This document shows, piece by piece, positions 4,920 to 5,621 of a stretch of 5,621 nucleotides of DNA. Within the stretch, counting starts at the first letter, position 1. Each line of letters starts with the position of its first letter. The stretch covers positions 1 to 5,621 of the forward strand of contig DASTKG010000047.1 of NCBI GenBank assembly GCA_035716005.1, in the 5' to 3' direction. Position numbers and translations under genes: made by a program. The notes beneath the pieces are model-generated. The model was given only the letters and a program-made list of their open reading frames with translations. It did no database searches and was not told the DNA's origin. This DNA is from SZUA-252 sp035716005 (lineage in GTDB: Bacteria > Eisenbacteria > RBG-16-71-46 > SZUA-252).

Positions 4920-5468
4920 ATGAATCGGAACTCGATCCGTCGGCTGATGGTGCTGATCCTCTGGGCGGCGGCCGCCGCGCTACCGAGTGGCAGAGCGGCC
5001 GCCGCGATTCCGGACGCCGACGTGCGCAAGGGAATCAATACCGCGGGCTTCGGCGCGTTCGATGGAGCGTACGCGCGCGCCGACTTCGGCTTGTCGGGCC
5101 AGAGCGCCGTGGGCGCGTACATCGGGGTCGACCCGAACGACCTCTATTTCAACGATTACACGTCCAGCGACAACGAGTTCGACAGCGACACCGTCGTCGG
5201 CGGCCACTACATGTATCAGTTCGTCGAGGGCGTGGATGGAAACCCGAGCGTCTCGGGAATTCTCGGCGCCTTCGCGAACCGGGCCGGCGTGCGCCCCGAG
5301 CTGGGCTTCGCGGTCTCCTATCCGTTCGCTCCTCGCTGGGTCGGCCGGCTCAACGCCGTCTACGGACCTTCGTGGGGGCTTGAGTTCGGCTACAACTTCA
5401 CGCCGACCGTCCAAGGAACCTTCGGCGTCACCGGCATGGGGTTGGTCGGGCTCGGCGTTCGGTTCTAA
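4920..5468 (+). CDS. Secreted small beta-barrel-like outer-membrane protein, family not recognised
   Basis: The protein has 182 residues with a clear signal peptide: NRNSIRR basic head, hydrophobic 9-21, Ala-rich end with likely cleavage after A29. The mature part (about 153 residues) alternates short Gly/aromatic strands (AYARADFGLSG, AVGAYIGV, VVGGHYMYQF, WGLEFGYNF) and ends in GMGLVGLGVRF. A terminal Phe on an amphipathic strand is the classic outer-membrane assembly (BAM) signal. Residues 71-90 form an Asp/Asn-rich loop with seven acidic residues that could bind a cation or lie at the cell surface. It lies 15 bp after the first barrel gene, so the two are probably co-transcribed. I do not recognise the family. 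The two barrels do not look like simple duplicates of one another by eye. The envelope location is well supported; function is unknown. Confidence 0.75.
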   Translation: MNRNSIRRLMVLILWAAAAALPSGRAAAAIPDADVRKGINTAGFGAFDGAYARADFGLSGQSAVGAYIGVDPNDLYFNDYTSSDNEFDSDTVVGGHYMYQFVEGVDGNPSVSGILGAFANRAGVRPELGFAVSYPFAPRWVGRLNAVYGPSWGLEFGYNFTPTVQGTFGVTGMGLVGLGVRF

Positions 5469-5481
5469 GCCGGGCGTTTCA

Positions 5482-5518
5482 GGCGGCGTCCGCCCCCGCG
5501 CCGTGCGCGAAATGCGCA
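5482..5518. repeat. Two small hairpins after the barrel genes
   Basis: GGCGG (5482-5486) pairs with CCGCC (5490-5494), and TGCGC (5504-5508) pairs with GCGCA (5514-5518). The second overlaps a 10-bp palindrome, AATGCGCATT (5511-5520). They lie 14-50 nt after the stop codon, where a terminator is expected, but only two T residues follow, so an intrinsic terminator is weakly supported. Confidence 0.25.
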
Positions 5519-5553
5519 TTGGCGCGGCGAGGCGGATGCCGTAATCATTAGGG

Positions 5554-5621
5554 GTGCGATTCCACGGCCGCCTCGCCTTCCTTCCCGCTCTCGCCGTCGG
5601 TCTGGCGCTCGCCGCGGGCGC
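5554..5621 (+). CDS. Start of a probable exported protein (signal peptide only), cut by the right edge
   Basis: From GTG 5554-5556 the frame reads MRFHGRLAFLPALAVGLALAAG and continues out of the window. This is a textbook signal peptide: Arg/His head, then a long Leu/Ala/Val core. An in-frame TAA at 5542-5544 rules out an earlier start. The weak point is initiation: the nearest purine run (AGGG, 5550-5553) touches the start codon, so there is no properly spaced Shine-Dalgarno box. The gene may be leaderless, or GTG may be wrong. It could be the third gene of the barrel operon, 85 bp on. Confidence 0.45.
   Translation, partial: MRFHGRLAFLPALAVGLALAAG

Noticed and set aside
4271..5383. 370-codon plus-strand frame running through both barrel genes
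   Set aside because: It is an extremely Arg-rich shifted frame. Both barrel frames have signal peptides and ribosome sites.
1..5621. CRISPR array, tRNA, rRNA, insertion sequence or attachment sites
   Set aside because: I found no regularly spaced direct repeats, no tRNA-like cloverleaf, no transposase or integrase motifs and no long terminal inverted repeats.

Overview
The window is GC-rich (clearly above 60 % by eye), uses Shine-Dalgarno starts, and encodes two probable outer-membrane beta-barrel proteins, so it most likely comes from a diderm (Gram-negative-type) bacterium. There is no rRNA, tRNA, transposase or phage gene to place it further. High-GC uncultivated phyla such as Eisenbacteria or Gemmatimonadota would fit, but that is a guess from general character, not a demonstrated assignment.

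Layout. (1) Positions 1-1007, minus strand: the first 335 codons of a CelD/BcsL-type GNAT acetyltransferase that runs off the left edge. It has no ATG. The best start is a TTG behind an AGGAG box. A tiny 8-codon ORF with a very good ribosome binding site lies just upstream in the same frame. (2) Positions 1008-1266: a 5' region with a 9-bp inverted repeat, a Rho-independent terminator (1205-1243) serving the operon to its right, and a TATAAT hexamer. (3) Positions 1267-3427, minus strand: a two-gene operon of an M20 dipeptidase followed, 10 bp later, by a membrane-anchored SIMPL (DUF541/YggE-like) protein. (4) Positions 3428-3606: a divergent intergenic region with three perfect stem-loops. 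(5) Positions 3607-4035, plus strand: a DoxX-family four-helix membrane protein. (6) Positions 4036-4289: non-coding, with a long-armed inverted repeat and a partial sigma-54-like element. (7) Positions 4290-5468, plus strand: two secreted small beta-barrel proteins, 15 bp apart. (8) Positions 5469-5621: a short non-coding stretch, then a probable GTG-started signal peptide of a further exported protein cut by the right edge.

The genes do not form one recognisable pathway. The common theme is the cell envelope: a possible polysaccharide-modifying acetyltransferase, a membrane-anchored SIMPL protein, DoxX and two outer-membrane barrels. The M20 dipeptidase is a general peptide or amino-acid salvage enzyme. 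I see no defence system, mobile element, CRISPR array or biosynthetic cluster. The least routine signals are the leader arrangement before the acetyltransferase and the uncharacterised barrel pair.
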